The translations under genes were made by a program, and so were the position numbers. 64,000 nt of DNA from positions 1 to 64,000 of the forward strand of contig VWPU01010320.1 in assembly GCA_013398955.1 (NCBI GenBank), given 5' to 3'. The notes beneath the pieces were generated by a model. It ran no database searches, was not told where the DNA came from, and worked only from the letters and a program-made list of their open reading frames with translations. Shown here in pieces: positions 24,500 through 38,482 of the stretch. The DNA is from Callaeas wilsoni. Lineage: Eukaryota; Chordata; Aves; Passeriformes; Callaeidae. Positions within the stretch are counted from its first letter, which is position 1; each line of letters begins with the position of its first letter.

Positions 24500-27160
24500 A
24501 TTTTTTTCCTTCGGATGACTCTTGATATTGAAAAAGATCAACACTTGGGTAAATAAAAGATATTAAAACATAACAGGAGCTTAGATACTTAATTAGATAC
24601 TCATTTTGGATTGAGTTCCTTACCGTTACCTGATGACACATTTTTAGTGAGATACCTCCTAAATGAGACTACATGACTTGGAGTTCCGGGGACTGAAAGG
24701 CACAATGTGATGCAGAATTGTAAGGTCAGATCCAGCAGAAGTCAGAAATTACCGAGAGTTGTTGGTGTCTGATAGCTTCACAGTGATTTAAGGCACGCAA
24801 AAAATATATTCCAGCAATGTTGAGGAAATGTGCTTTAGTTGAGTTCTTAAGACATATTTTTCCACTACACCTGTGTAGTCATTCTAATCATTAATAGATT
24901 GTTGCTCAGGACTCAGTCTTTAGGGAAGTATGATGAAATCTGTGTTGCTTAGTCTCTGCCGAAGCTTTTTCTGAATAGAGGACTTCATATCCAGCATCTT
25001 TCATCAGGCCTGGATCCACTCAGTTTGTCATGCTGCGGTAACCTCTCAAACATTCGTGTTCAACGGGGGTGTTTGCAACATCGTGCTGAAAGAGTGAAAC
25101 CTGCAGTACTATGAAACAGTGACACAAACTCAAGCAGGTCCCCCAGAGAGAAAAGAGAGTTTATTATAATGCACATACTTAGGCACGACTGTGGTTGTGT
25201 AGGACATGTCTGGCTTCTTTACTTTTGAACCAACTTACTGTTTCTTGTTTTCATAGTGCCATTTGGAATAGTTCCTCTAAGTGCTGAACCTTCCACTGCT
25301 GGACAAATTTTGCACTTGGCTAAACATATTCAAATATTATCTGAGGCTTTCATTCCTTCACATATTTCTTCTCCCTAGGTGTTGAGGAATTGCACGATGG
25401 TGGCTGGCAGGGTAAAGAAAATCTAAAGCATAAAGGCTGCAGCGAGTGATTGATAGGTGATTGGTACAGATTTTTAAATGTGAAAGTCTCACTATGAGCC
25501 AACTGAAGTTAACACTGTTATTCCTGAAAGTACCACTAAAAGCATGAACCAGTTTAAGTGAAGTGGCATTTTGGAAGCGAAGTCGGGGTTTTTCAGAAAT
25601 CACACTTCAGCAAAAGCAGACATTCCTTTTTTTAACTTTCACTGGTAAAAATCCAGATGCTTGCTTTAAAGCTCGGTTTACTCTGGCTGTAGTCAAATAA
25701 GTAAAGACAGAATATTGGTCCAGATGGGGATGCTTAAATCACCAACCCATGTCTTAATTTCTCTTCTTTTCCTTCAGTTTATCCTCCCTTTGAAACCTGG
25801 TCACCTAAGAATTTTTCTGAATGCTGTGATCTGAAATATTTCCTTAAAACGGTATCCGCTGAGTTATTTTAGATTGCTGATTTACTGCAGTCCTTTCCAC
25901 GTCTTTTTAGGTTTTCAGTTCTTTCTGCAATGATTCTCCATTACTGTCAAGCCTAGGACAGTAATAGAAAGAAGCCTCTGGTCTTGTACTCAGTTCCTGG
26001 TTGTCCCATATCCTCTGATTTCTATCATGGCAAAACATGCTAATGGTGAGGGACCCCAGTACTTGGCACGATTGTTCATGTTGTTTCTTGAAAAATATAA
26101 TTTATTGGAAGCTTGCTTGTTAGAAGTACTAGATGAGCGGTGTTGAAATGAAATTAATTTGCTTTCTAGAAGGACATAGCCCAAACAGAAGTTTTTATCA
26201 GACTTCTCTCCTGCCCTGAAGGAGCCCAGCTGTTAGGAATTGTGAAGGGATGTGTGCAGGTTTCACACTCACACAATGGTTGGCCTTTTTTATGCAGGCT
26301 ATTGGTAGGGCTGCTCATTTATAACAACCGCAGTTGTTTGTGTGATCAAGTAAAAAACTGTCAGGGTCATGTCAAAGGAAATCGTGTTCCATTGGTGCAA
26401 AGCATCATCAGGTGTCATGAGGTAGATTAGAAAAAATAAATTTGCAAATTTTTCCAGCCATACAGCCCTGGACTGTTATTGTAAAATGAGTAAAGATACT
26501 CAAAATACACATTCCTTTGGGGTTTCTTTCCAAATCTGAAAAAACAAATAGTCTATCTAAAGCCTCTTTAATGGAAAATGATTCCCAAGGGGTTAGAGAG
26601 CTTCTGGTTTTTTTTCCAGTAACGAAAAAGTTAGCACTGAGACACGAAGTGCATATAAACATCTACTCAGCAAACAGACTGCACATTTATATAGTGGAGA
26701 GTTTAGAGGTTAAGAGTGTCCAGTTGGTACTGGGAATGCTCCAAGTTCTCCAGGCTTAGTTTCATTGTTGTGTTTGAAACTTTAGGGAAAAATAGAAGTA
26801 CTTATCAAATATTTGCATTTATCCACATTCTTGCAAATTGTGTGCAAGAATATTTTAGAGATTCCTTGAGCTTACTCAGTGGTTGTGGAAATTCTGTGGT
26901 CTGCCCTGTCGCATACCTAAAAATTTTGCTGTTTATCCAGCTGTTACTTTTCAAACTTCCAAAACAATTAATTAGAAAAAGAAGGAAAATTAACGCACCG
27001 TAACAAGGAGAGAAAAAAATTTCCTTACTCCCCTCCCCTACCGAAAAAGGTTTTTACAGAGTTGGGGTGGTGGGAGAAGCAGGGCTTGTGGAAGCTTTGT
27101 ACATGGAATCAATGGTGGGATAATTTCCAAGGTCAACAAAATATACTGCGGCTGTACTCC
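24500..27160. other. Unique non-coding DNA, no gene recognised
   Basis: No repeat family, RNA gene or credible exon was seen. The pyrimidine-rich tract ending in AG at about 25770 resembles a splice acceptor but has no long open frame behind it. Confidence 0.55.
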
Positions 27161-27169
27161 TGTAACCCG

Positions 27170-27420
27170 TAACTGCCATAAACACGCCTTTCCGACGTGA
27201 AAAGTACCCCGGTTCCTCGGGGATTGTCCAAGAGGAACGGGCCAGCGGGGGAGGCCCGGCCCTCTCTGTCAGGAGCTCTGTTTGGTAATCTTTGGGCAGA
27301 TGGTCCCCGTGGAATTCCGGCGTGGTTTTGGGAAACGTGCGCCAGACTTGCTGGTCTCTTTGAACAGTTGTTGTTACGGCACTCCAGAACTGGGGAACTC
27401 GGCGGGGGGGAAATGAAGTG
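27170..27420. promoter_or_regulatory. Small CpG-rich patch, possible promoter or first exon
   Basis: About twenty CpGs fall in 240 bases (for example tccgacgtg, ccccggttcctcgggg, aacgggccagcgggg, ttccggcgtgg, aaacgtgcgcc, ctcggcggggg), while neighbouring kilobases are nearly CpG-free. A plus-strand frame of 74 codons (27197-27421) runs through it but starts at GTG. A modest donor-like site TTTG|GTAATC has its GT at 27285-27286. It could be an alternative promoter, a non-coding first exon or a small orphan CpG island. No gene can be named. Confidence 0.35.
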
Positions 27421-30400
27421 AGGAGTAGAAGTGCAGGAGAGTTACTACTGGGTGATACTACAGCTGCTGCTACTTAGAATTCAGATAAAAAGCACAGATG
27501 ATAGCGGGATCGGGAGGGTGGGGGGATAGTGAGCAGTGATGAAGATAAGGCAGCTGTACAGTGCAATCTGTATCACTCAATAAAGTGACTCTATTCAGAT
27601 GAATTGTTGTAAGGCAGCCAAAACCACAATCGTATATTAAGGAACAAGAGAAATGGAATGAGGGGCTGTATCTTCTGTGTATGAACAATATAGAAAACTC
27701 TAATAAAAACCAAATCTTGGTACCTCCTTGGGGATAGATATTGGCTACTAACAGGCTCTGTGATTCTAGCAGAGAAAATCCTGTGGAACAGTTGGAATCT
27801 GAAACCAGACAAGTAAATTAGACACACATTTTTATGCTCAGGGTGATGAACCGCTGGAAGAACAATGTTTGGTTGATCCTTCTCTTGGTGGTGGTAAGAA
27901 AATGTGACATCTGCCTTATGTCAGAGACCCACAGTTGTTTTTTTTACTTCTTTCTTGTAGTTCAGAAGTCCCCTCGGGTTCTATCTAAAAACTGATTTTG
28001 GGACTATGGGTGCCCAGGGTCATAAGACCTGCTAGACAAGTTGGAACCTTTCTGATCACACCTGAGGAGAAAATGTGTTGCAGCAGGAGTATTGAGCTTT
28101 TTAAATTAGAACCCCGACAGGAATAACTTTCTTGCAATGGTTAATAAAACTGTGATATCAAGCCGGTCTGGAGCTGTCACAGAAAAGTGATGCAGAGATG
28201 TCTGGAAAGACAAAAAACACAAAAGAGAATGCATGGAAAATGAGCTCCTACAGAACAAACATGAAGGCTGATGTTGGACTGTTGCAAGATGGCTTTTGAA
28301 GTCCCATTAAGGAACGAGAAACTGGGGTCAACCAGCAAGGCACACACTCTAGAGGCTTTTCTGGATGGGTTCTTCCATGGGAGACTTTTAGGCTGGAATT
28401 TATTGTAGATTTAACTTCACATTATTGACTCACATCCATTGGAGAAAAAGAAGGTGATATAAGTGAGATGTACTGCTCTGCTGCATGTCCAGAATCAGAG
28501 CAAGCTGATTGAATAACTAATTGTGCTATAGTCTGGAGTTACTACATGTGTCAGTAGGCACCTCAGCAACTTAATAGAACAAGAAAATGTTATTTAATGC
28601 TTGCTTCAACATATAGCTTATGCAGAATGGAATGAATTTACTTGGCGCTATCTATGCCTTTCATGTTAATTTTGTTTTTAGAGCTTTAGAAATAAAGAAC
28701 TACTGTGTTATCCACTGGGTATTTATCAATAGATCAAATTAGCGATAGGCTGATTAACAGTTTTATAGGGCAATGTGGGTATGGCTTAGAAAACAAAGCT
28801 ACATTGCTTTTAGAATGTTGACATGCTAATGTTTCTGCAGAAACCTGGGTGGATGTGTTTTTTCATGTGTGATATGGTCAGAAAATGGGTGCAGGTGGGA
28901 AAGAAAACATCCTGCTGTGACATTTATAAACCCAAGTAACTGGGAAGGTGGCAAAGTAAAGCAGATATTACAATGAATCAGAAAATTTTGTGAGTTCTGT
29001 GGTTTAGGGTCTCTTTTTTTTTTTTTCAGGTTTGCATTAATACTCCTGAGGAGGGCAAAGAGAAAAGAATTACGAGAAATGACAGTAGAATTTAGCAAGA
29101 GACTTGAAACTTGGGGGGGGAAGTGTGAGGGAAAGAAATGAAGATTGCATTGGATCTGCAAATTTGAGATGAGAGACGAAGGAGGGCAGAGCTGTCAGGA
29201 GTGATAGAGAGGACAGACAGAAACAAAGATGGGTGAAGGTTTTTGAAGAACCAGTAAATAACGCTGTGAAAGAGGATATGAAGGAATGAACAGAAGATTT
29301 ATAGGTGATTGGAATGATACATTCATGGAACTGAAATCAGAAATGCCAGCTCTGGGCACTGCTGGAGGTGATAAACTGTTTTAACAGATTTTGAAGGCTG
29401 TTGTATTTCCATTTTGTTAATTGTGGCACTGCTCCATCTGGTGGAAAATAATTTTTTCCTGTTTAGCATGGGCACTTCACATATCTGATGGTAAAAAGTG
29501 ATTGGAAAATCCCACCCCATGTATTTCAATGCACCAAAAGCAAATAATTACACTTTAAAGTACCGGGGGAAAAAAAAAAGTAGTGCAAGACACTTATATG
29601 ATGTTATATGTATATTTTTATATAAATTCTCTTCTCTCCAAAAGTTTTTGGTGGTTATACACGTTATCTTCCTACTCATCATCAGTGTTTTGGTAACAAA
29701 ACTTTGTCTTGTATTTTTCTGTAAACTGTATGTAGGCAGCATTGACTTGCTGTCTTCTGTAACAGGTCTGGTTGTAGTGCCACTTTTTTTTTTTTTTGGT
29801 AAGCACAAAAAAAATTGTTGATAACATTGATTTTGTGAAATTGAGGAGCGCAGTGCTTTTTTTAAAAAAATTGAAAAATGTTACCATAGGTATGGGGTGA
29901 AAGGTTTGATCTATTCCTACGACTCTGGCCCCAGGTCAGCATTCCAGAGTTGATGTCCTGGGTACATCATGGCAGAGTATCAGACTTCCACTCTGTTGTG
30001 ATTAACTGGCCAAGTGTGAACCTCCTGCAAGGCAACAGAAGGTAGATCTGCCATCACATGACCCTTTAGAAGTCAGTTTTCATCTGAATGCTTGGGTTAG
30101 TTTGGGACAGATGTAGGTTTACTGTAGAATTTGTCATCTCTTTTGTGTGTTCTGTACTTTTGCTTCCATTTTCTCTGCCCGTGAATTTGATGAGTCTTGA
30201 CTTCTCTGTAGGATTCCATGGCACATTTAAAAATTGTTCTTTAATGACTCGAAGGTATGTTTTCAAATGAGTGCTTGCTTAGGCTTCTCTGTTGCATCTT
30301 TCACCACCTTTTTTAGGGGTCTCCCTGTAAATATCAGGCATTTCATCGCTCCTGGGACTTCATGTACCTTTGTGCAGGGCTGGTGTCCTGGGATATTCCA

Positions 30401-31042
30401 CAAATCTGTGTTTATCTTGTCATCACCAGCTGTGCCTGGTCCTGAGCAACATAGAGGGATGGCTGTGAGTGAGTGGAACCCTTGTTCTGTGCCATCCCAC
30501 TGCCTAAACTTGCCCTCTTTGCCTGCTTTTGGCTCTGATGGTGTCCCAGGAACAAGGGGAATATTATCTCCCCATGGCCGTGAGCTGGAGAACGTGTTTC
30601 CGAAAAGAGTTCCTGGCTGCATGAAGTGTGATACCATCTTAGCATTTCAGCAAGATCAGTCACACCGCTGCAACTGCAGCAGGTTCATCTGTCAGTTTGG
30701 TCATCTTGCTGTGAACTGTTTATGAGGATTTTTATCAAGGTGATTTATCTTGAACCCACTGTGAGTCATCCTCTCTGTGATTTCAGAAGGGCATTGCACA
30801 ATGATTGCCAGGGCTCCCTGATTGATAAGTCTGATAAGATCCATCTGATCAGCGCGAGCTGGGTCACTCCCCAGCTTCATGGGAAGCTTTGATGTCTCTG
30901 CTCTCTGAGTCTTAGGTAGCTGCATGTTTTTAACCAGTTATTACCCAGTTGCCTTCTCAAGTTCTCCTTGTTCTCTTTGTGTATTGCCAAGCAAAACATG
31001 CAATTTTATTGCCATCTTCCACTTAATGTAATATTTCTGGGT

Positions 31043-31100
31043 CTATATATTATATTGCATTGTAGTATATATAATATTTTATATAGATGTATATACACAC
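31043..31100. repeat. AT-rich low-complexity patch
   Basis: Alternating TATAT/ATATA stretches are interrupted by short unique pieces, ending in a short CA run (acacacccacacc). No function is inferred. Confidence 0.7.
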
Positions 31101-34100
31101 CCACACCTTTTCAAGCTTTATGGTCTGGCCAAAACAGTTATTGCAATGTGGATTGGTTGGTGGCTTGTTGGGTTGGAAGAAGTGAATTGAGATTGACCAT
31201 GTGAAGCAGTGCTCTTCCCTATAGGTTCAGGCAGCTTTGACAGTGTTGTCTCAAGTTGGAATAGCAGGCAAATGTTTGCTGGACTTGGAGTAGGTGACTG
31301 ACACTGTGCTATCAGTCTTTTTAATGAGTATTTAACTGTTGGGTGTGAAATGGAGAAAGCAGTAAGTGCAAAAGACATGATTTCCCTCTGCTGCAGTGCT
31401 TTGCAGTTCACATAACAGTAGTTGATACTGACTAGAAGTAAGCCTGGATTAAAATTTAGACACTAGCTGCAGACCCCATGCGTGGAAAAAAATTAGAGAA
31501 ATAAATTCCTTCATGATAGCTGATTTTTGCAGAAATGCCTTTTGGTTGAAGTACTACATGTATTTTACAAAGTTCATGTACCTCTGCAGTTTATTTTAAG
31601 AGATCTGAATTTATTTGGTGTAGATTTATTTCAATTATCTAATCAGAAGCAGACACATAACTTCTTAGGCTGTCAAAGGCATTCAGGAATGTATGACAAA
31701 CTTCAAAGGAATGTATAAGATCTTGCTACACATCTTACTATGCATTTTTATAGAGAAGAGTTAATTAAATTTTCCCTTTCTGCCCAGAAGTTACTTTCAG
31801 GCTGAATTAAGTATATGGGGTTGTAAGGCTTTTCAATGTTCTCTCTTTCTGCTTTAGCTTTGTGGCTGATTAAACAACCAAATGCTTATCTGGATCAAAG
31901 AAATAATAAGCAGAGGGGGCATCCTTAGGCCAGTTATCAGTTTAAAACCATTTAACTGTCAGGTATCCAAGTTTCAAGGCACAGAGCCCGCCAGAGGGAT
32001 TAAGCAATAGGGACTGTGGAGGATAATGTTTACTTGCAACGAAGAAACATCCAGGGGGGAAAGCAGGGCAGTTTCCCAGCTGATGTTTCTGCAGGCAGGG
32101 GTTTGCTGGGGAGCAGAAGCAGAAGAAGCAGAAGGACTGGAGCACCCTTGGGAGTCCTGCCTGGTGTGGCACGTGGTCCCTGTCAGATGTAACGTGGGTA
32201 CAGAGCAGAGCCCTTTCCTGCCTCCAAATCGAGGATGCAGCTTAGCCTTGGGTTAACTCCTGTGCAGATTTAATTTATGTTCACTCACTGGGAGGGAAGG
32301 GGAGAAGAAAAAAAAAAGCTCTGGTTATCTGAATATACTCCATTCGAATACGTTTGCAGGGACAATATTTCAAGTTGTTCGTCTCAGCAGTTTAGATAAG
32401 AACATGTACTTTCCTACGAAAGACAAGGCACAGTGTCTTAATACCTGACACAGAGCAACCCTGTGTGATAAAGTACATAGATAGTACAACAAGGGGTGAA
32501 TTAGAAATGCCTGGGAAGATGTATGATGCCATTAGTAAAGCGTGGAGATTTATGTGTGACATTAACATCTCTAAGACTGCAGAAGCAGAATTGTACTACT
32601 AAAGCTGCATAAATGGTGTGGTTTTTTTTTTCCTTTCCCTCAGATGCAATAACAAAGATCTGAGAGAAAGGGTTATCTAAAGAATAAAGTACTGCCTACA
32701 ATTTGGCAGACGTACCATTCTGTTCAAATTTTCCTCTGTATCCTCTGGCAAGTGACTAGGACTAAAATTTTTGAAATCCATGGCTGATGGCCATAATGAT
32801 AGTGGCGTTTTGGGTGTGATTGAATACAAGGGTTGGGTTGCCCTTTCTTGGCGTTTCGGTATCTTGCTACCTGCTGGGATTGCCTGTGTATGTCATGGGG
32901 GAGAGTTAAGCAGAAAGAATGGCCCTGGAGCAGCAGGACTGGCCAGCAGCAAGCACCAAGCATAGAGGTCTCCTGGAATCCACTTCTTGAGCTTTTTTGG
33001 CACCAGTGCCAGGAAGCAGGTGAATTTTAACTCTGCTGGCAAGCTTGTGTGACACATTTGGTCTTCCATGGCTGCAGGATCAGGGGAGTGAGAGAATGGC
33101 TTCATCCTCTCTGGCTGAGTGGGCCCTTGGCTGTTTTGTGTTGACAGTTGCTGCTGTGAATGACTTGTGTTGTTTCTGTCGTGCCCAGTTAGGCTCTGTT
33201 CTGCAGGGATGTGGCGTTGGGACAGCAGCGGTGCATCCTCCTTCAGCCATGGGGCAGTCCTGTACCTCCTGCCAAGGGGGAGGTTCCATTGTCTTGGGTT
33301 CATTAAAATACAGAGAGACAGAGCCACAACTATAACCCTTTCATGGCCCTGGAATTTGAAAATGTTCTATTGCCTGCTGGGAGTTTGTTGCTGTACGAAG
33401 TGAATTCAGTTAAGCACGAACTCATTTTTCAAGAGAGAACTTTTTTTACAGTGCAGGGAGTTCTCACTTGTGGAGAGCCAGTGTGAAAGTCAGCAGTCAG
33501 TCTGTATTGTCTTAAAGGCAGAGAAGAAAGAAACACTGTCAGTGTACCTTGAGGATGGAAAATTTGAGGAATAGCTCAGTTTACAAGTAGAGAATGCAGG
33601 TTTCTTTACCATCTGTGTAGTAAACTGAGGTGTAATTATCTGCTGAAATTGTGCTTTCCTTCTCTTTGAACTGTTAGCACTTACACATAAATAGAACTTC
33701 TGCTTGGTTTGAGGTAAGGCAGTTTAATTTTGATACAAGTTATTGGTCATGTGGGAATGTCATTTGGTGCTATGGTGGATGTGCAACGTAATGAAGAGTT
33801 TGGTTGGAACACTTGGTAAATATCCTCAGAAATTTGGGGATCAGAAGTTAAAGCTGACCACAGTCTTTCAATTACATGGTTAAGTTTGCTGATTGGAAAA
33901 AAAAAGGTCACTTTTAAGTAAGAATAATCTCACGTTCTGTTGTGGAGCCCTTTTGCATTTGGTGAAGTGTCACTGATAATAGCACACCACGTGTAAAAAC
34001 ACTTTGTCTAAAGGGTCTCCAAGATCTTTTCAAAGGTGAGTTTTGTGCCAAAGCTCATTGAAAGTATCGTTTGGATTACGCAGACTGAAGGATAGTGAGC

Positions 34101-36556
34101 CCGAAGATTTGGTCTTAATTTACACTTGAAATGGGAGAGGGAAAATCAGACACCTTATGTCTAGTGGGCTAGTTACCTCACAAGCTTTTGGGATCTTTTC
34201 CTGTCAGCTGGAAAACGACCCCAGTATATGCAACTGCTGCATACAGAACGGGTACAGAGAAGTTGACGAAAATCAGAGATGCTGACTTTGTACTTTTTGA
34301 TGCCTTTTTCATTTTTATGAGAGAAGTTGACCAGAAACAGCTCCATAGTGCATAACCCTTTATTGTTTAGGGGTTTGTAAGTTCCATTTTATTTTTCGTG
34401 GCGTAATTTTTTTAATCTTGTAGTCTAAAAGGAAACAAAACCTCAGTTTTATGATGTGTAAGCATATATTTTACATTTATTTTCATAACCTCCAATGGAA
34501 AGAAGTCCTCCAAGGAGCTGTAGTCAGGTTAATAAAGCTGGAGTCTGAGGCTCCACAGAGCAGGGAAGTTCTTAAGCTTCATTCCATGACATGGATGGTT
34601 CTGGCTGCTTTACAGAAACAAAGATGTAAGAGTGTAATTTAGCAGCACTTGTTTTCAGTAGTCACACAATGAAGAGCCTGATGGAAAGTCTTCAGTGAGT
34701 TTTGGATCAGATCATGAAACAGTTTGCCTGTGAAACACCACAGAGTTTAGATGTAAGAATAGATTTTATTGGAGACCAGGCTCTTTATATACACATAAAA
34801 GGACTTTAAAAATATGGTTGGAATAAGAGTTTGTGATTCCTTTAAAATCAAGAAATGAAGCCTTTCTAGTGATTTCTAAGAAAAGTGAAAGTTAGCACAT
34901 AAACAAGTGCTGAATTTTTAGCCCTGCTGAAACTGATGATGAAGCTTCTCTCCTATCCAGTTGCAGTCCTCAGATTTGGCAGACCTGCTGATTTTCTGTC
35001 TGTTGACTGTTTTTAGCAATAATCTCTGGCCACAATACACCAGCTCTCTTAATGTCCAGTGCCCTAGGCTACTTCATGTCTGTGAATCCTGTACGAATGT
35101 TTAATGCATAAATGCAGAGCATTTTCATTCTGCATCTTGGTGTGCCTGATGCTTTGGATCGATTCCAGTTGAATGCTGTGTCAATCAGCGCAGTATACAG
35201 TAATTCTTACAGAGAAATATTTCAGACCTACTTATTTTGACTTGTCACTGTTGGCAGGAGGGAGAACTCTGCAGAGAAATTGGTGAGTTTTCATGTGACC
35301 GCTGCATTCTTCTAGAGTAAAACGGACCAGTTGAACAAAAACCTCATAAAAATCACCAGGATGAGTGTGCATGCATAACAGAAAGCTCCCAACCAGTCTC
35401 GTTAAATTCATGTTTTACATTGTCACACAGTCATGGAATGCATAACAATAGTCTGGCTATAGGTCAAGGGTCTGATTGTTCTTTCATACTTCTCCTCAGT
35501 TTGGCAAGTGGACACACTTTCTGTCAAAGAGAAGATGCCAAAAGAAAGGGCAGGGTTTTTTCCAAGTTATTTTTGAAAGGCCTTGATTCTTGGATGTCTG
35601 ATTAGGATATTTTAGACCTGGCTGTCATTACCCTGGAAATCAAATGTTACAGCAGCATAATACGGGCAGCCAAAATCATTAAAAGCGTTCCAAAAAAGTT
35701 CTTCTAAACATACAGTTTTGTTCAGCTGCACAAAACAGCAAGGTACTAATTGTAAGCTTAGCAGGGGATTCATATCTTCTGTCTTACATCAGTTTTTAAC
35801 CAAAAAGTGTCTCCTTTGAAGAGCAGAAGATGGGGTCTGCTGTGTTCTCCTTTCTGTTCTCATGCACATCCACACACATTTTTCTGTCAGAAATTTGTTT
35901 CTGCGCTTGGGTTTCATTTTCCTTTATGTGTGTATAATAAGCCAAATAACGATGATCTGTGCACTGTGCTTACCTGAAATTCACACAAAACGGGAATAGA
36001 ATTCTGTGGGAGCCTGAGCTGCAGGATCCAAGTTGGGCTGCGTGCTTTCCCTGTCTCCCAGAGGTGAGGAGCAGCTCCACTGGGTGGAAGCTCCTTCTGA
36101 GGTGCGAATCTCGTCAGCATTTTCAAGACCCTGATGGGAAAAGCTGCTGTGAGCTCAGGTTTGTCCGATGCCTGGGACATGGACCACTGGGTGACCCACA
36201 AGTAACGTCATTGTACTCAAAGGAGGAGATTTTTAACAGCTTCTTTTGGTTTATCCTGGTCCTCAAATGTGATTATTCATGGCTTGCTCCAGATCTGACA
36301 ACGTAGTCTTGTCCTGTGTTTTAAAGCAAAGGTGGTTCTTCAAATGCATTGTTCCAAAGACGTGTTTTAAACTTGCTTTTTCTGCAGTGTCTTGCTTTCT
36401 TTATCTGCTTCTGGCATAAAAACATGGAACTGAACAGCTGTAATCAGAATTATTTCTTGGGCAACTATGAAAGCAAAAGCTTGAGATACTATATCAAACT
36501 CTCTTTTAGTCCCAAGGCAAATGTTGTTACAGTGAATATCTTGGAGTTTATAATAT

Positions 36557-36614
36557 TTCCTATATAACAATTGCCTATATATTGGTAAAAAATGCCTAAA
36601 TTCCTATATAACAA
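36557..36614. repeat. Short direct repeat (14 bp) 44 bases apart
   Basis: TTCCTATATAACAA occurs at 36557-36570 and again at 36601-36614, with related cctatatat and gcctaaa pieces between. It is probably a local slippage duplication in AT-rich DNA. Confidence 0.6.
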
Positions 36615-38437
36615 AAGTTTGTATGGTGTTGGACTCCAGTAGATCTTCTTTCCCAGACTCAGGCAGTGTACCTGCAGAAAACAGATGATGATTCTGAAAA
36701 ATTTTCAACCCTGTGTAGCTGCAAGGTGTTAAGTGCCTTTCTTAGTATTTATTTTTAAAGAAATATTTGAATATACCTTCTTTCTGTAGTGTTAAATGGC
36801 CTTATGATCAAGCTTTCAGGCATTGCTTTTTCTGTGTCGATCTCGAAGATCTTCACAGAGGAGTTTGGCATTGTTTTCCCTTCTGTCACTCTGACAAAGT
36901 GAAGCACAAAAAAGAAAGATGATTCCTGTGACAGCAGCAAGCTGGAGGTGATGCCAGCCAAGTGCTTTGTCCACTGTGTCACACTGTGCTTTGAAGGGCA
37001 CTAATCTCCCAGTCCAGCCAACATCCAACATGTTACTAAAACCATCGAAGCATTGTTCATCAAGGAGATGGATGGGATATGAAAACAGGAAAAACACTTT
37101 TTAAAACTGTTGACAGCATCGTAGAGCTGTAGCAAATGACAAATCTTTTGAAAAATCCAGCAAAGGGTAGAATTAGATTAACTTCTTGAGAGATTCAAGT
37201 AATAGCATAACTTGTGCTCTGTCATATGACATTTTAGCATGCGCAAGTGAGCCAGACAACTATGTTGTTTTAACCCATGTTCAGCATTCCTATCAGTAAA
37301 TCTGCTCAAAGGGCCCCATATCCATATCTTGTGCCATACTATCATTAAATCTTTTTTTGCTACTGCCTGGAATTTCATTATGAGCAATCAATGATGTAAT
37401 ACTAAACCTATGGAATCTTAAACATGTCTCAAAATCTGCGGAATGAAGTGGACTCCTACCAAATCAAAAAGATGCAGTGTTTTTTCTTGGTACTGCATTT
37501 TTTTTTTTCAAGTGGCTTATTCCAACATTTTCCCAAACATATTTCAACTAAAATGTCTCAAAAGAAATTCTTCAGTAGATCAGGTTTTTTTTTAATAATT
37601 TTTTAATAAATGTTGTTTTTCTTCTCTCCCATGTTTCTGACACACAATTTTTTTAGTTTGTTGAAATACAAAATGTCTGTTATATGCTGCCCTCTTTTGC
37701 ATGAAGAGTGTTTTTTAGTTGCTGTTGATTGCTGTTGGAGCCTGTCTTTGGGATTCTATGGAAGAGTCTCTCTCTATTCTGACACTCCCCTCTGTTTCAT
37801 TAATAAGCCATGTGAACCATCCTAGCTGGAAATGAAAAGAGGGAAGTTTGTGCTGTGTTTTTGCTTGGTTGCTGGGATTGACCAGGAGCTGTGCTTGGGA
37901 AAAGTGGCTCACTGCTGGCTCCCTTACTGCAGTGCTTGGGAACAAGCTGAGGGCAGAGGGGTCCGTGGATGCTCCACATCTACTTGCTTAGCCATCCTCC
38001 TTGCTCTGGAACAACAAGCTTTAAGGTTTGCCATTTGTTTGCTGCCTTATCTTGGGTTTTATCTCTAAATGCGTGCCTTGACAGCTTTGTGATAGTGTTG
38101 TGCCTTCATATTGCCTCCCAACCTTCGTTCCCATCCAGCTCTCAGCCTGTCACGAAGCTATGCTGGGTGCTCGCTGTCAACACAGCATTTACTAAAATTA
38201 AGTATTTGGTGCTCAGTACATTTCCCACTTGTAGAACTCTTAATTGTCCTCCCAATGCCTGTCAGAAAACCTTTGTTTCCAAAACCTATTTTTTTTGAAA
38301 AGAGTCAATTTCAGCCTTGCAGCAGAGTCTCAGTCTGGGCGAAATGTTGTTTGGCTTGTGTTTTATTCCTTACATCCACACACATTGAAACTAAAGAGAA
38401 CTAAGTTAAGAAAATGAGTGGTGAAATAGAAATTCTG

Positions 38438-38482
38438 TGGTTTATAATACATAGTCAGATGGTTTATAATACCAACAGTCAG
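38438..38482. repeat. Imperfect 22-bp tandem duplication
   Basis: TGGTTTATAATAC begins both units (38438 and 38460), and both end near AGTCAG with small differences. This is a simple local tandem duplication without coding meaning. Confidence 0.65.

Noticed and set aside
25110..25330. Possible second LTR (minus-strand AATAAA near GA-rich block)
   Set aside because: No TG...CA termini, no CCAAT/TATA order and no flanking duplication could be seen.
30234..30725. 163-codon plus-strand frame with several Cys residues
   Set aside because: The Cys spacing (CMKCD, CNCSRFIC) hints at a zinc finger, but no His/Cys pattern of a known class fits and both strands are open. Treated as chance.
34745..34930. 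Possible LTR-like segment (ttttattgg followed by tatatacac)
   Set aside because: Only an isolated poly(A)-type hexamer. No terminal repeats and no promoter arrangement.
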